A stretch of DNA of 64,000 nt from Odontocerum albicorne (GCA_949825065.1 OX463847.1:32874115-32938114), one strand, 5' to 3'. Positions 10,373-21,215 are shown, counted from the stretch's first letter. Notes: generated from the letters alone by a model not told the origin. A program made the numbers and translations.

Positions 10373-12224
10373 CGTGACGTATTTATTATTTCTACCTAAC
10401 TTGTATAGGATAAGGTGTTATGATACTCGTAGTATGTATATATTATACAAATTTAGTTAAGTAAATACCTACTTATGGTATGTTTTATATAAAAAAGCAT
10501 TTAGATAAACTCATTTAAAATTATTTAAAAGAATGTAAAAATTATTTTAAAAACATAAGACCATCTATGTATTTTATGTCAAACTAAATATTGAAAAAAA
10601 ATTAATAAACTTCACTTCTTCCCTGGCAGAGTCACTATAGTACTAGCAAATCTTTGAGTTAAAGGTTTTTTCGGTGTTTCAATATTTTTTTAAACTTCAA
10701 AATACATGGGAAGCAAGTCGATAATTTTTATAGTTAAAAAAAAACATTTTTGAATCAATAGCTACAAAATGTGTAATATAAAAATAATTTATCAAAAACA
10801 CATATAAACGTGCCACCTATGTGAAAATTGTAAAAGTTTTACCTCAAATGTTATTTAGCGAAGACACTAACTGATGAATATAGTTTCAGTTCGGTCTTGA
10901 GAGATGGCGTTTATTTTTTGTAAGTACTCTTCAAACTAAACACCAGAATAAATTTTATTTTGTGGTCAATATTGGAAAAACCCCAATTGTAGAATGTGTA
11001 CTTAAATTTTTTATTAATACACCTATTTTATTAACATGTTTTTCTTTAATTTCGGCTAGAGATTGACTAGAAACCAAATACTATAAGAATTTATTAATTT
11101 CATGACTTTCTGCATTAACGTTTATTTGTTCATGTAACGTAAATCCTTTCGCTGTATTTAAAAAAAAACAATAACGATATAATAAAAATTACTGATACGC
11201 ATCGTAATAAATGAAAGTTTCTTAACATATTTACTATAAAATTGGCCGTGAAATCGAAAGTCGAGTTGAGTTACGAGATTGTTATTTTTTTGTAACAATA
11301 AAACCTTGGCATGAGAATTTTGAGGTATTAAGACTATAAAAATGATAAAAATTCAATAAATAAATATTTGTATTTTTTTAAATCTATTAGAAGCTAAAAT
11401 TTCTGTAGATGTATTTTTTTATTGATTAAGATTTTCTTTTAAAAGGAAGCCATAATTAAACTTCATCAAAACAGAATTAAACGTAACTATAGTATATGTA
11501 ACATTTTTGCAATGAAGGGGTAATATTTTGTATTTGTAAAAAAAAACTTCTGAAATGGAAAAACGAAAGCTTAAAAATTATATTTTACGAAATCAAAGAA
11601 TATTTTTCTTTCAATTTTGCGCTCGACGTCTTAGAGCAGAGGATTCTTTAAATAAATAAAGATTTTCCGATACACGTCGCTTCCTGAGACTTGGTAAAGC
11701 CAGTCACTTGACTTTGATATGTGACTTCACCTAAAGAGGGCAAATACTGGGAGGGGTGTTCTTGTAAGGGCCGGAAGTAATTTGTTTCATTTTTCATGTT
11801 TACGTAATATACTATGTTGTGTCATTTTAAATTGATTTATATGGCTCTAAGTTTGAAATATGTAAGAAGGCGAATTAAAACATGGATTGAATGTTGATTT
11901 CTGTAAAATATTTCATATAGAACCGAGGAAAGAACAGTTTATATCAAATTAATAAAATTTGAAAAGAAAGAAGCCTTAGAAGTCAAAGAAATATCGAAGG
12001 ATTTATTCGAGAAGATATATATATGGAGGAAAGGAATTTAAAATATATTATATATACATGTCGCGATAGAAAAATATGATGTTATACATTTTATGCCTAC
12101 CTTGACATGGAATCATCGCGATAGTATGTACGAATCTTTAGAAACATAGTATTAAATCATTTAAATTTTAGAAAATAAATATATATATTTTTTAATGTAA
12201 TATTTTTTGTTATTTCGTATATTG
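10373..12224. other. A+T-rich stretch without recognised elements
   Basis: Nothing assignable except an initiator-like TTCAGTT with a nearby ATG and GTAAGT at 10886-10927, described under findings. CGACGTCTTAGAGCAGAGGA at 11626 faintly recalls 7385-7400. Confidence 0.4.
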
Positions 12225-12360
12225 TATTTAAGACGCCTGTCTCCCAGCCCGGAGATTGTGAATCCCACTGGAAGATTGTGTTCAAATCCCACTGGAACCC
12301 AGATTTTTTTAAAAAAGGATTCCAATCTGGTTTTCACTTAAAGACTGTTTAATCCTTCCT
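12225..12360 (+). mobile_element. SINE family A, 5' truncated, with duplicated B-box segment
   Basis: AGACGCCTGTCTCCCAGCCC is followed by two copies of a GATTGTG...AATCCCACTGGAA segment, then GGTTTTCACTTAAAGACTG. Confidence 0.6.
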
Positions 12361-12469
12361 GTCCTGTGATGTGTAACTGATACACATTGCTTCTAAAAAA
12401 ATTAATATCTCTATAAATATAATAAATACTGGGTTCAGATTTTAGATATTCCTCCGTAATTCATTTACG

Positions 12470-12860
12470 CATTGAATGAAAAAATAATATTAATAATAAT
12501 TAGCACTTATCGGCCACATCAGACATATTTTGTGAAAATCGGAAATAAATCCACCAATGCAATCAAACTTGTGCCAGTGTGTGACGTAGGTATATTCATT
12601 CTAAAAAAAACCGCTATGGGTGAGGAAGCGACGCCATTCAAGTCTCACTCTCCCTCTACTTCGGTATATGGAAACACAAGAAATATAATCTCAGTTCGCT
12701 CGTTTCTCTCGCTTCAGTAGCTCTCGGGCATCCATTTGAAGTGGTCTCTTCGCCCGTTTGTGAACGTTGGCCGATGTGTTTTTCATGTTTTCAGCAATTA
12801 AATTTCAACTATTATCACTTTTGACATTAAATTTTACTAATTTAAACCATTGGCGACGAA
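12470..12860 (+). other. G/C-richer stretch, possible LTR remnant
   Basis: It carries a run of CTCTC/CGCTC motifs, TCAGTTCGCTCGTTTCTCTC and ends ACCATTGGCGACGA, which recalls an LTR edge plus a primer-binding site. No second LTR or coding region is seen. The 82-codon ORF 12472-12720 is probably incidental. Confidence 0.25.
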
Positions 12861-12970
12861 TATCCTTATTTTCCCGATTTTAAATCGCTCATTTTTACAC
12901 GTGTTTTGATATGTATTGAATACATAACACAGGAACGCGATTTTTTTAGCACAGGAAGGGAAACGTTAAC

Positions 12971-13062
12971 AGCTTTCTGGTTGGTTGAAAGAAATGGCTA
13001 CATGGCAATAAGCCCGCCAGGCTGTACTCTATACAACGAAAGTGTAATACAATACAATACGA
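12971..13062 (+). mobile_element. SINE family A, 3' part
   Basis: TTCTGGTTGGTTGAAAGAAA, CATGGCAATAAGCCCGCCAG and a tail TGTAATACAATACAATA. Confidence 0.65.
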
Positions 13063-13324
13063 TGTAAAATATCTGAGTAAATATAATAATTTATTACCTA
13101 TTATTAATATTGTCCTAAAATTACATTATGCAAATATTTTAAGTATGAACAAAACAATTAATGGCGTAAAATGAAATTAATAATTGTCATAATTCAAACG
13201 GAATACTTTGACAACTTAATCAGGTTATTTAACATTATATTCACTGCACAAAATTCGTTTCTGGAGTAATTTAAGGACAAAATGCAAACGTACCTTATTT
13301 TATTATACTACGCTGTTGGTTCAA

Positions 13325-13405
13325 ATCTCAAGTTCGAGCGGAGCGCCTTTGAGGAGAGTTTGCTCTCTGAACGGCGCTGTGTAAATTGATATTTTATTAA
13401 TATTA
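13325..13405 (+). repeat. Dispersed repeat D (SINE-like 3' part)
   Basis: GAGGAGAGTTTGCTCTCTGA followed by ACGGCGCTGTGTAAATTGAT is shared with 38688-38760, 18055-18110 (minus) and 62073-62130. An upstream GGTTCAAATCTCAAGTTCGA resembles a decayed B box. Confidence 0.5.
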
Positions 13406-14300
13406 TGACGCTGTCTATTATGCCCATGTACGCAAACGTGAAGCTATTTTTTGTCAAAATATACAGGAATACTTTATTTTATCATCATTAATACAATTCG
13501 ACCAAAACAATCTTGCAAATGTTATTATGTTGATAAAAAACAGCCCTTAATGGGCTTTTCTTTACACGTTGAACAATTTTTAACACCGATCTATTTTCTT
13601 TCACTTTTACAAAGCGTACTCTACTTATTTTTAAGCGTATTCTATAGAATGTTGTATTGCACGTGGTAAATAATAATCATTATAAGAAGAATATTCTAAC
13701 TTCTTTTTCATTGAATTCACCCCTGTAAGATATGCTGTGAGAGGTGACTAAAAGTGGTGCATAGTGTCATGATCTGAACTTTCCAAATCATCTCAGAGAG
13801 CCTTTCAAGCCTTTTGCGCGAGACTTCAAACGAAAGCCGATACCCAGCTGCGCGAGTAGCGACACATATGCAATAGGCACCCTAAATAAGATTACTTTTG
13901 GTTTGAAAACATTTTTATTGATATTTTTGTTATTTAATATATTATTATTCTAGTCAACCTTTCAAGGGTGGCTATGTTTGCGAAAATGATACATCTAATT
14001 TGCGTAATTTTTTTAAATTTACAAATGCTAAAAACTATATAAAATGCAATATACAATAAATCATTTAAACGGAATAGACAGCTGTTAGACAAGATCCGAA
14101 GATCGGATGCAATTTGCTGCGATCTTATCCAATTATATGTGCATTTTGTAGTGTACGCGTTAATCGCTATTCATGTCGCTAATAGTTATTTTTTGTTCAC
14201 TATCAATATCGACATACATACGAGTATACTATCAAATATTTTTTATGCAATCAAATAATAAAATTGAAGCTGTCAAAAATATAAATTGTATGGAATATAG

Positions 14301-14789
14301 CAGTGTTCCCCAACAGGTGGTCCGCGGCCCGGTGCCGGGCCGCAGAGACTTCATGCCGGGCCGCAAACAGTATTTCAAGAAATTCGCCATGCAAAAATAT
14401 TAAATATAGGATTTTCATCCATGTCCTCAATAAAATCGAAAGAAAGGAATAGACTGGACGTGAATGCAGCACTTCGTCTGTCAGAGACAGCACTGCAGTC
14501 AAGAATATCCAATATATTAGCAAAGATGCAACAGCAGGTTTCGCATTAGTTTGTTGCAAAAACCCCATTGTTTTTGTTTAATTTTAATTGCATCAGACAA
14601 TGTTACAATTAAAATTGTTTAACTGTTATATGTATATTTGTCAATTATAGTTACATATGTCCATCTGTCACAATATAAGATTTAAAAAATATTAAATAAA
14701 AAAAACATTTTTATTTCAGTATTAGTGGTCCGCGAAAAATTTTTCCTTTTTTTACCGGTCCACAGGTCTAAAAAGGTTGGGGAACACTG
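14301..14789 (+). mobile_element. Non-autonomous hAT-type element, 489 bp
   Basis: The ends are a perfect 14-bp inverted repeat, CAGTGTTCCCCAAC at 14301 and its complement ending at 14789. They are flanked by identical 8-bp copies of gaatatag (14293-14300 and 14790-14797), the hAT target duplication. Subterminal GGTGGTCCGCGGCCCGG on the left and AGTGGTCCGCGAAAAA on the right are partly shared. It keeps only the last codons of a transposase, so it is an internal deletion product. Confidence 0.85.
14421..14549 (+). pseudogene. hAT transposase C-terminal remnant
   Basis: The 42-residue frame reads MSSIKSKERNRLDVNAAL, then RLSETALQSRISNIL and ends with QQQVSH. This resembles the C-terminus of insect and vertebrate hAT transposases of the group that contributed GTF2I-repeat and ZBED-type domesticated proteins, which ends in an RL-x(5)-LR-x-L helix and a QxxxSH terminus. 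Catalytic residues and the BED finger are absent. Confidence 0.5.
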
Positions 14790-15232
14790 GAATATAGGAT
14801 CATGTGTAACAGAAAAACATGAGAAAGGCAGTATTTATGAATATACTTTTACGTTAAATGAATCCCACCAGTTATAGCTGCCTAATTATATTATTTTAAA
14901 TGAATAAATACCGAATGAAATATTTAATAATCAAGATTAAATAAAATAATAAATCAATCAAAATGATTCACGATCACCATAAGTATTCAAAAAAATAAAT
15001 ATTTCCTGTTTTGATAGAATGGTTACGCAAACTTGTCAAAAATACACAATTTGCTCTTAAAAAGTAGACATGTAAAAAAAACAAGTATACATTATTGAGA
15101 AATTACTGTATTCTAAGATGCTCTTTATGATCGAGTGAAATAAGTAATTATCTAATGGGTTTAAAAATATTTTTTAATCAAGTTGCAAAAGAAAAACTTG
15201 GTTGGATTGTAGTTTTCAAAACAATTTCACAG

Positions 15233-15338
15233 CACGGACAACTACCGTGTAGGAGAACATAAACAGTTCTGCCTCACCCGTGTAGATGGCGAGCTGCAGT
15301 CAAAGTTGTTGCGCCAAGAGGACGAAGCGACGGGTCAC
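15233..15338 (+). CDS. Candidate internal coding exon, unknown protein
   Basis: A G/C-rich patch follows a splice-acceptor-like TTTCACAG (AG at 15231-15232). One frame is open from the upstream TAG at 15210-15212 to a TAG at 15414-15416. From 15234 it reads TDNYRVGEHKQFCLTRVDG and continues with a charged stretch (KLLRQEDEATGH). A weak GT donor (CAC|GTAACT) at 15339 would close the exon. The frame has no ATG, as expected for an internal exon. I do not recognise the family. It could instead be part of an unlisted dispersed repeat, since the patch contains a motif (GTAGATGGCGAGCTGCAG) of a kind I associate with insect SINE tails. Confidence 0.3.
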
Positions 15339-15567
15339 GTAACTAATAAATACACCAGACCAGCTTGCTTGCTGTGCAAACTGCACTTGCTTCGTATTTA
15401 CAGAATAATATTTTAGACCTGAGAATAAGTTAAGGGACGTGCTACTTTTTTTGTAATATTTTAATGTATTATTTTAAAACAATGTTATAAAAATATTGTA
15501 TCAGCGTTATTATAATTATTTGGGAAATGAAACACACATAAGCTAGTATTTATTTCTGTGTTTTAAT

Positions 15568-16521
15568 CAGGGCTGTGGAGTCGGATGAAAATTTACCGAC
15601 TCCGACTCCGGCTTTATTTTATACTCCGACACCGACTCCGACTCCGACTCCGACTCTGACTCCGACTCCGACTCCGACTCCAACTCTTGACTCTGACTTC
15701 AATTTTTATTTTATTTTATAATTTACTGCGTATACCTAATGTATTTATATTGACTTATTAATAATGGATACAGGTATAAATTAAAAATTAATTATATTCG
15801 TACACAAATGAAACAATTTTATAAAAAAATATATAAACAATACGCATTAAGCAATATCTTCACACTAAAATAATATTAAAAATATATATTAATATTTAAA
15901 AAAAGAATTAAATGAAACTTTTAAAATAATTAGAAAAACAACACAGGTAGGTATTAAAAAAAAAAAGAAAACACTTTAAAATAAAATAAAAAGGTTGCTT
16001 CATTTGTTTTCATACGTTAACTAAATCTAATTAATATTGTTTATTATTATTTTGATTCAATATTGAATAGAACACAAGATAAGATTTTTGAAAGTAAATA
16101 TACTTTATATAAATCTTATTTCCTATTCGTGGTCTAAATGGAATTAGATCTCAAAATAAGTCAGGATTTATGGAAGCTCTTAACTTGTGTAGGTGGTAAG
16201 TGGTAAGGCCGTGACGGTCAGCGCTGAATCTTGAATAATTTCAGGATATCGCAGTATTGCTGTTTTTATATCTAATTTTGTAAAAACTGTAAACTGAACG
16301 TAATCCCCTTTTGGGGTTTATTGCGATTATAAAAGTCTGCATAGTATCAGGCATGAAACGATGAGAGGTTAACTGGTTAACACATACCGTAACGTTATTC
16401 ATTAAAGAAAATGTTAAAATAATTAAACGGAGTCGGAGTCGGTCGATTTTTTCCGACTCCGACTCCGCCTAAAATGTTCCGACTCCACGACTCCGGCTCC
16501 GACTCCGACTCCACAGCCCTG
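15568..16521. mobile_element. Non-autonomous hAT-type element, 954 bp, with hexamer-repeat ends
   Basis: Both ends read CAGGGCTGTGGAGTCGG inward and are flanked by identical 8-bp copies of gttttaat (15560-15567 and 16522-16529). The subterminal zones are built from GACTCC hexamers (15591-15690 and 16428-16510), in opposite orientation at the two ends. The A+T-rich middle shows no open frame I can assign. It is likely a deletion derivative of an autonomous hAT element. Confidence 0.85.
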
Positions 16522-16644
16522 GTTTTAATTAATTAATTAATGTATGGTGTATTATCATTGATGTGTGAGATTTAAATGGTTATGTGGAAAATCAATGAAA
16601 GAAGCCGATTTAATGCGGCGGTAATACTTGCATTGAGAAGAATA

Positions 16645-16870
16645 TGCTGTATGTCGATGTACGAAACAATAAGAAATGTAGTTATTGTTAAGTAGACTGC
16701 AAAAGAAAATTTTGAGGTGGTTTGGACATATTGAACGACTGACAAACAAATCTACTATGCACACGTGAGTGAAAATCGCGGTAGACGAAGACCAAGAAAA
16801 ATAAAGTTGGATAAAATGACATGACGCGACTGGAACATGTAGGAATCGACGATTTATTTTTAATGATCTC
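16645..16870 (+). pseudogene. LINE 3'-part fragment
   Basis: It contains LQKKILRWFGHIERLTNKST and, in a shifted frame, NRGRRRPRKIKLDKM, the family's RWFGHVER and RGRPRKT-xxD motifs. It lies 120 bp beyond the hAT element. Confidence 0.55.
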
Positions 16871-17089
16871 TGTTGCTAAAATATGTACTTATCTAAATCT
16901 GGTTAGTAGGATGGCATTGCAGCGTATCAAAACTAGTTATTTGTAAGATCTATCAGTAACTTTGTGCAACAAGTGTTCAATAAACACAATATTAATATCT
17001 AAATTTAATTCATTAACTTGTTATCGGTTTATTAAAACATTGTTTTTTTTCATTCAAGAAAATGGTATGACCCTATTTATTATTATAAA

Positions 17090-17170
17090 TGGAAAAACAG
17101 TGTTTCAGTAAACCAATTACAATGTCTTTAAATCTCCACAGTTTTAACACTTTAACTATAAATAATATAT
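17090..17170 (+). mobile_element. Penelope-like element tail fragment
   Basis: It matches the tail beyond the ribozyme in the copy at 22289-22530: AACAGTGTTT, ACAATGTCTTTAAATCTCCA, then TTAACTATAAATAATAT. The ribozyme itself is missing. Confidence 0.5.
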
Positions 17171-17271
17171 AATTAAATTTGTAGTTTCTCTTTTAATAAA
17201 GATTTCTTTTTAATTTATAAATCATTAAGTATAGAAAATTTCAAGAATTTCTACGTAGAACGTATCTGCTA

Positions 17272-17443
17272 GACGATCTAAGTGGCCTAGTTGGTAAGAA
17301 GCCTGTCTTCCAGCCATTGGGTAGTGGGTTCGATTCGCGCTGTATACCGATTTTTTAAATGATTTATGGGCTTGTTTTCACTCAAGACCTCTTTAATAAC
17401 TTCCTGGTTGCTTGGAAGATATTGCCAAACTTCTTGCAACCTT
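17272..17443 (+). mobile_element. SINE family A, nearly complete
   Basis: Head GATCTAAGTGGCCTAGTTGG with B box GGGTTCGATTCGC, then GCTTGTTTTCACTCAAGACC and CTGGTTGCTTGGAAGATATT. The last 50 bp are lost. Confidence 0.7.
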
Positions 17444-17624
17444 TTAAATAATAAATATCAAATTTATGTTTTTTAATCAGCACTATTTCAGTGATCTTTT
17501 CAGCATTTCCCAAACTATATTATCCTTGCTTCCCCAGATTGCAAAATTTTATTTTCATACATTTTATCCTGATCATTATACGAATATTATTGTAAAGCAT
17601 AACATTTTTTTTTGTAAACTGTAA

Positions 17625-17812
17625 TATTTGGCGGGCTTATGACCATGTGGCAATCTCTTCTAAACAACCAGAAAGATGTTTATGACGCCCTAAGTGAAAA
17701 CATGACTGGAATCGTTTTAAAAAAAAATCTAGGTTTCAACGTTGGAATCCAACCCGGAGCCTAAGGGTGAAAAAAAGTGTCTTATCAAACTAGGCTACGG
17801 AGGTCGTCATTA
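17625..17812 (-). mobile_element. SINE family A, nearly complete
   Basis: The minus strand has head GACCTCCGTAGCCTAGTTTG and body CTGGTTGTTTAGAAGAGATT. It lies 180 bp from the plus-strand copy at 17272-17443, in opposite orientation. Confidence 0.65.
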
Positions 17813-18054
17813 TTATTTCAAAGAGTTCGAATTTATTTATTTCATTCTGAATTAATTTATTTGATCAGTGTGATATTCGGTAGATTATATCTCACTTTGA
17901 TTGTTGTTATTTACATTGTTCATAAATTACATATAAAATAATAATAATTTTTGTAACCATATACTTTCCTTTATTTATGTTTAGCACATTGGTTGAAAAA
18001 CTTTGCTTCTTAGCTAGAAGCCAAAGAGTTATAATAATAATAAACAATTTTATC

Positions 18055-18112
18055 CACTTTCGTTTCACGAGCAAACTCTCTTCAAGGGCACTCCACCTCT
18101 GGACTCGAACCC
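18055..18112 (-). repeat. Dispersed repeat D
   Basis: The minus strand reads GGGTTCGAGTCCAGAGGTGG, then GCCCTTGAAGAGAGTTTGCT, the clearest link of repeat D to a tRNA-like B box. Confidence 0.5.
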
Positions 18113-18854
18113 GAAATTACACAATCAAGCGTTCAATAAATAAAGAGGATTGACTCAAAATTGATCCAAGCATTCGGATTGTATATTTTTGTGGTATTAA
18201 AGTTAAGAAAAAATCATTAATTTAGTATTTAATTTGAAAATATTTTACTGCTAAATATATCTATGAATGAAGTAGCCTCGTTCAAAATGTGTATTTTAGG
18301 ATGATTTTTCCCTATACTAATCTATTTTAAAGAATAAAAGGAAGATAATACAATATATCAAAATAAATTACAATTTTCGACGTCGTTTAGCTCGGCATTA
18401 TAAGAAATAATATTTTACACTTTTTAGACGGGAGCCTTTGTTTTTATTTGTACACATAAACGTAAACATACGAATAATAATGTAATTTTCATAAATAATT
18501 CAATATGCGGTAGAAAATTGCGTTATTTATGGTAAATAACGTACATTTAGGTTTACACAGAATTTCGGTCTTCAGGGGAAAATGAATAATTTACAAAGAG
18601 AGTTGCGAAATGTTTATGCTTAGAAAAATTATTTACCGTTTTTCACGAGATAACGATTTGTAGAAAGTAGAAGGTGTTTTGTAATGTGGGTTTGGAAATT
18701 ATTCAAGGATATTAATATATAATGTTGAAATATAAAGGGAAAACTTTAATATAACCCAGGGACCCTCTAACCAGTGGCAACGGCTCGCCAAAACTGGCGC
18801 GGTGCTTTCTTTATAATCTTATTTATTTCCCTGTATCATTATTTGGTTACATTG

Positions 18855-19057
18855 GCGATTTCCATGGCATAGTTGATTAGAAGATCGTTCAACTTGGGGG
18901 TTGCGGATCGAATACCTGTTTAAAAAATTCAGTTTGGTTTTCACTTAGACTTGTTTGACACCTTTCTGGTTGGTTGAAAGTAATTATCACAATCCGGGAA
19001 TAAGTTCGCCAGGTTGTACTGTATAAAAGGAGAGTATAATACAACATAATACAATTG
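18855..19057 (+). mobile_element. SINE family A, complete but decayed
   Basis: GATTTCCATGGCATAGTTGA, then CAGTTTGGTTTTCACTTAG, TTCTGGTTGGTTGAAAGTAA, CGCCAGGTTGTACTGTATAA and a final (CATAATACAA) tail. Confidence 0.65.
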
Positions 19058-19640
19058 AGGTATGTTAAATATGAAATATAAAAAAGAGGTTTGGTTAACT
19101 TTGTGCATAAGTATTTGGAAACATATTTACTATCCATTTAACAAATCATTCATGATACTTGGGACTGCTTCACGTTGATAATTATGATACGATAAAAATA
19201 TTTATGTATAATAATATAATAATTTTGACAAACTGAAAGATTGTCTGACGAAGGGCTTAGTAAAGTAGTTCAAAACTCGAGTAGTGATAGTTAAATAGTA
19301 TTAGTGGAATTTACAAAGAATTTTTAGTTCAAGAATTGTGTAAGTTGGTATAATCTATGTCTGATAAGGGAACTCTGTATGTTTAAAGCAACAGATTCTC
19401 TCGCCTAGACCTAAAACCGTATCGATCCTCAAGGGAGATCTTTTTCATTAAAATGTAGTAGTTTGCGACACCTTTGCTTTGGGAAATAAATATCCTCTCC
19501 AAGAAATCGAGGAAGGGCACAAAAAACGTAATGAAAAAAAAAATGCTCCAAAAATACCGGAAGCCCAAAAAGAGGAAACGGAAAGGTTTATATACTCTGG
19601 AGAGACAATTCCCGAGACATCTTATTCCGTATATTATTTA

Positions 19641-19862
19641 TAGATTAACATTGTGGAGGTTTAAAGACATTGTAATTTGTTTTATCAAACACTGTTTATT
19701 CCACTTTATGTAACGGTATAACCCTACTGGTTTCAAGGTTTTCACCTCATCATCAGGGGAGCACACACAAGTTTTGTTTGATGATGAGGTGAAAACCTTG
19801 AAACCTGTAGGTTTATACCGTTACATAAAGTGGAATAAACAATGTTCATAAAACAAACTACA
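19641..19862. mobile_element. Inverted pair of Penelope-like 3' ends (palindrome)
   Basis: The left arm (minus-strand copy, about 19641-19769) and the right arm (plus-strand copy, about 19772-19860) share GAGGTGAAAACCTTGAAACC and TATACCGTTACATAAAGTGG. They face away from a short centre that has no room for an insert. The right arm has lost the CTGANGA cytosine (TTGATGA). The left arm continues into GTGGAGGTTTAAAGACATTG, the tail beyond the ribozyme. Both arms share the rare variant ACATAAAG, so the palindrome probably arose from one parent copy. Confidence 0.7.
19707..19769 (-). ncRNA. Hammerhead ribozyme motif, left arm of an inverted pair, core intact
   Basis: On the minus strand CTGATGA lies at 19756-19750, followed by a GAGGT/ACCTT stem II with a GAAA loop, GAAA, and a stem III strand ACCAGT. 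The cleavage site would fall between 19725 and 19724. Stem I is CCC with GGG plus an outer TGTGTG/TACATA pairing. The last bases of this copy meet a second, degenerate copy on the plus strand. Confidence 0.65.
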
Positions 19863-19865
19863 AAA

Positions 19866-21215
19866 TTTTATTCCGTATTTTGTTCTTCTCAGTGCAGGAA
19901 TTTCTACTGCATTTATTCCGTTCTTTTCAGTCTTATTCTACGTTTCACTTCCATATATCACCGTAGATACAACAATAGTATTGTGGACCATAACCTTAAC
20001 ATACTTTAATGCTCTGCGGTTCGAGGACATACGTTTGAGAACCATTGAACTTGTTACCTATCATTACACGCCGTTCAATGTCCCTCGTAGCTCTTCCATC
20101 ATCTGAGAAAATAGCAGAAAATACCTAAATAACAGAATTTACTCCAAATCTTTCATAGTTCGCCCATATATCGCATTTACTTTCATAGTTCACCCATATA
20201 TCGCATTTACTTTCATAGTTCACCCATATATCGCATTTACTTTCATAGTTCACTCATATATCGCATTTACTTTCATAGTTCACCCATATATCGCATTTAC
20301 TTTCATAGTTCACCCATATATCGCATTTACTTTCATAGTTCACCCATATATCGCATTTACTTTCATAGTTCACCCATATATCGCATTTACTTTCATAGTT
20401 CACCCATATATCGCATTTACTTTCATAGTTCACTCATATATCGCATTTACTTTCATAGTTCACCCATATATCGCATTTACTTTCATAGTTCACTCATATA
20501 TCGCATTTACTTTCATAGTTCACCCATATATCGCATTCACTTTCATAGTTCACCCATATATCGCATTTACTTTCATAGTTCACCCATATATCGCATTTAC
20601 TTTCATAGTTCACCCATATATCGCATTTACTTTCATAGTTCACCCATATATCGCATTTACTTTCATAGTTCACTCATATATCGCATTTACTTTCATAGTT
20701 CACCCATATATCGCATTTACTTTCATAGTTCACCCATATATCGTATTTACTTTTCCTTTCATACTTTTCTATCACCATCATTTTGAATTTCCCAGCAACT
20801 GTTCTCAGAGCTTCCTCTTCGCATTTCTCATACAATTCACTTGTCAAACTCTGTAATCCCTCCCCGTTTTTCGCTATCTTTACCATGTCATCAGCATACA
20901 GTTATTCGCATACATTCTCATTCAACATTGTATACATACGAGCATATCACTATATAAATATTGAACAAACAGGGCGACATAGCATATTTTTGTTTCCCCT
21001 TTTGAAATAATAAACCACTCAGTTGAGGCACCGTTTACTTTAATACATGCTCCGATTTCGGCATATAATGACGCAATATCACGTGTTAATTTACATTCAC
21101 ACTTTATTTTCCATAGTTTAGTTCTTATCATGCGGGAATATGCTTTTTACAAATCCACAAACAAGCCCAACTCTTTATTAATTTTTTGCCATACATTTTT
21201 CGATAACCATACGTA
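19866..21215 (-). pseudogene. LINE reverse-transcriptase fragment interrupted by an internal minisatellite
   Basis: Minus-strand pieces in order: ELGLFVDL and KAYSRMIRTKLW (21200-21100), LYAEIGACIKVNGAS, a degraded QG-x-x-SP-x-LFN region, then ADDMVKIAKNGEGLQSL (the catalytic A-D-D, near 20890) and KCDIWVNYE. After the 600-bp minisatellite the frame resumes RFGVNSVI, VFSAIFSDDGR, RDIERRVMIGNKFNGS, then VIYGSET and INAVEIPALRR, ending near 19866. This is the domain order of a LINE family whose 3' ends are scattered elsewhere here. The minisatellite replaces a single ten-residue segment. Confidence 0.75.
20151..20750 (-). repeat. 30-bp minisatellite, exactly 20 units, derived from LINE coding sequence
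   Basis: Every unit is 30 bp with no length change: TTTCATAGTTCACCCATATA followed by TCGCATTTAC. On the minus strand one frame gives the ten-residue unit NYESKCDIWV, continuous with the LINE protein on both sides. Four units carry a C-to-T change that turns TGG (Trp) into TGA. Otherwise the units are almost identical, so the expansion is recent or homogenised. Confidence 0.95.

Noticed and set aside
19474..19713. 79-codon Lys/Arg-rich ORF on the plus strand
   Set aside because: Its second half runs into the Penelope-like tail and its first half owes its Lys/Arg content to A-rich runs; no domain is visible.
20151..20750. CRISPR-like regular array
   Set aside because: Units are contiguous identical 30-mers without spacers, inside a LINE of a eukaryotic genome.
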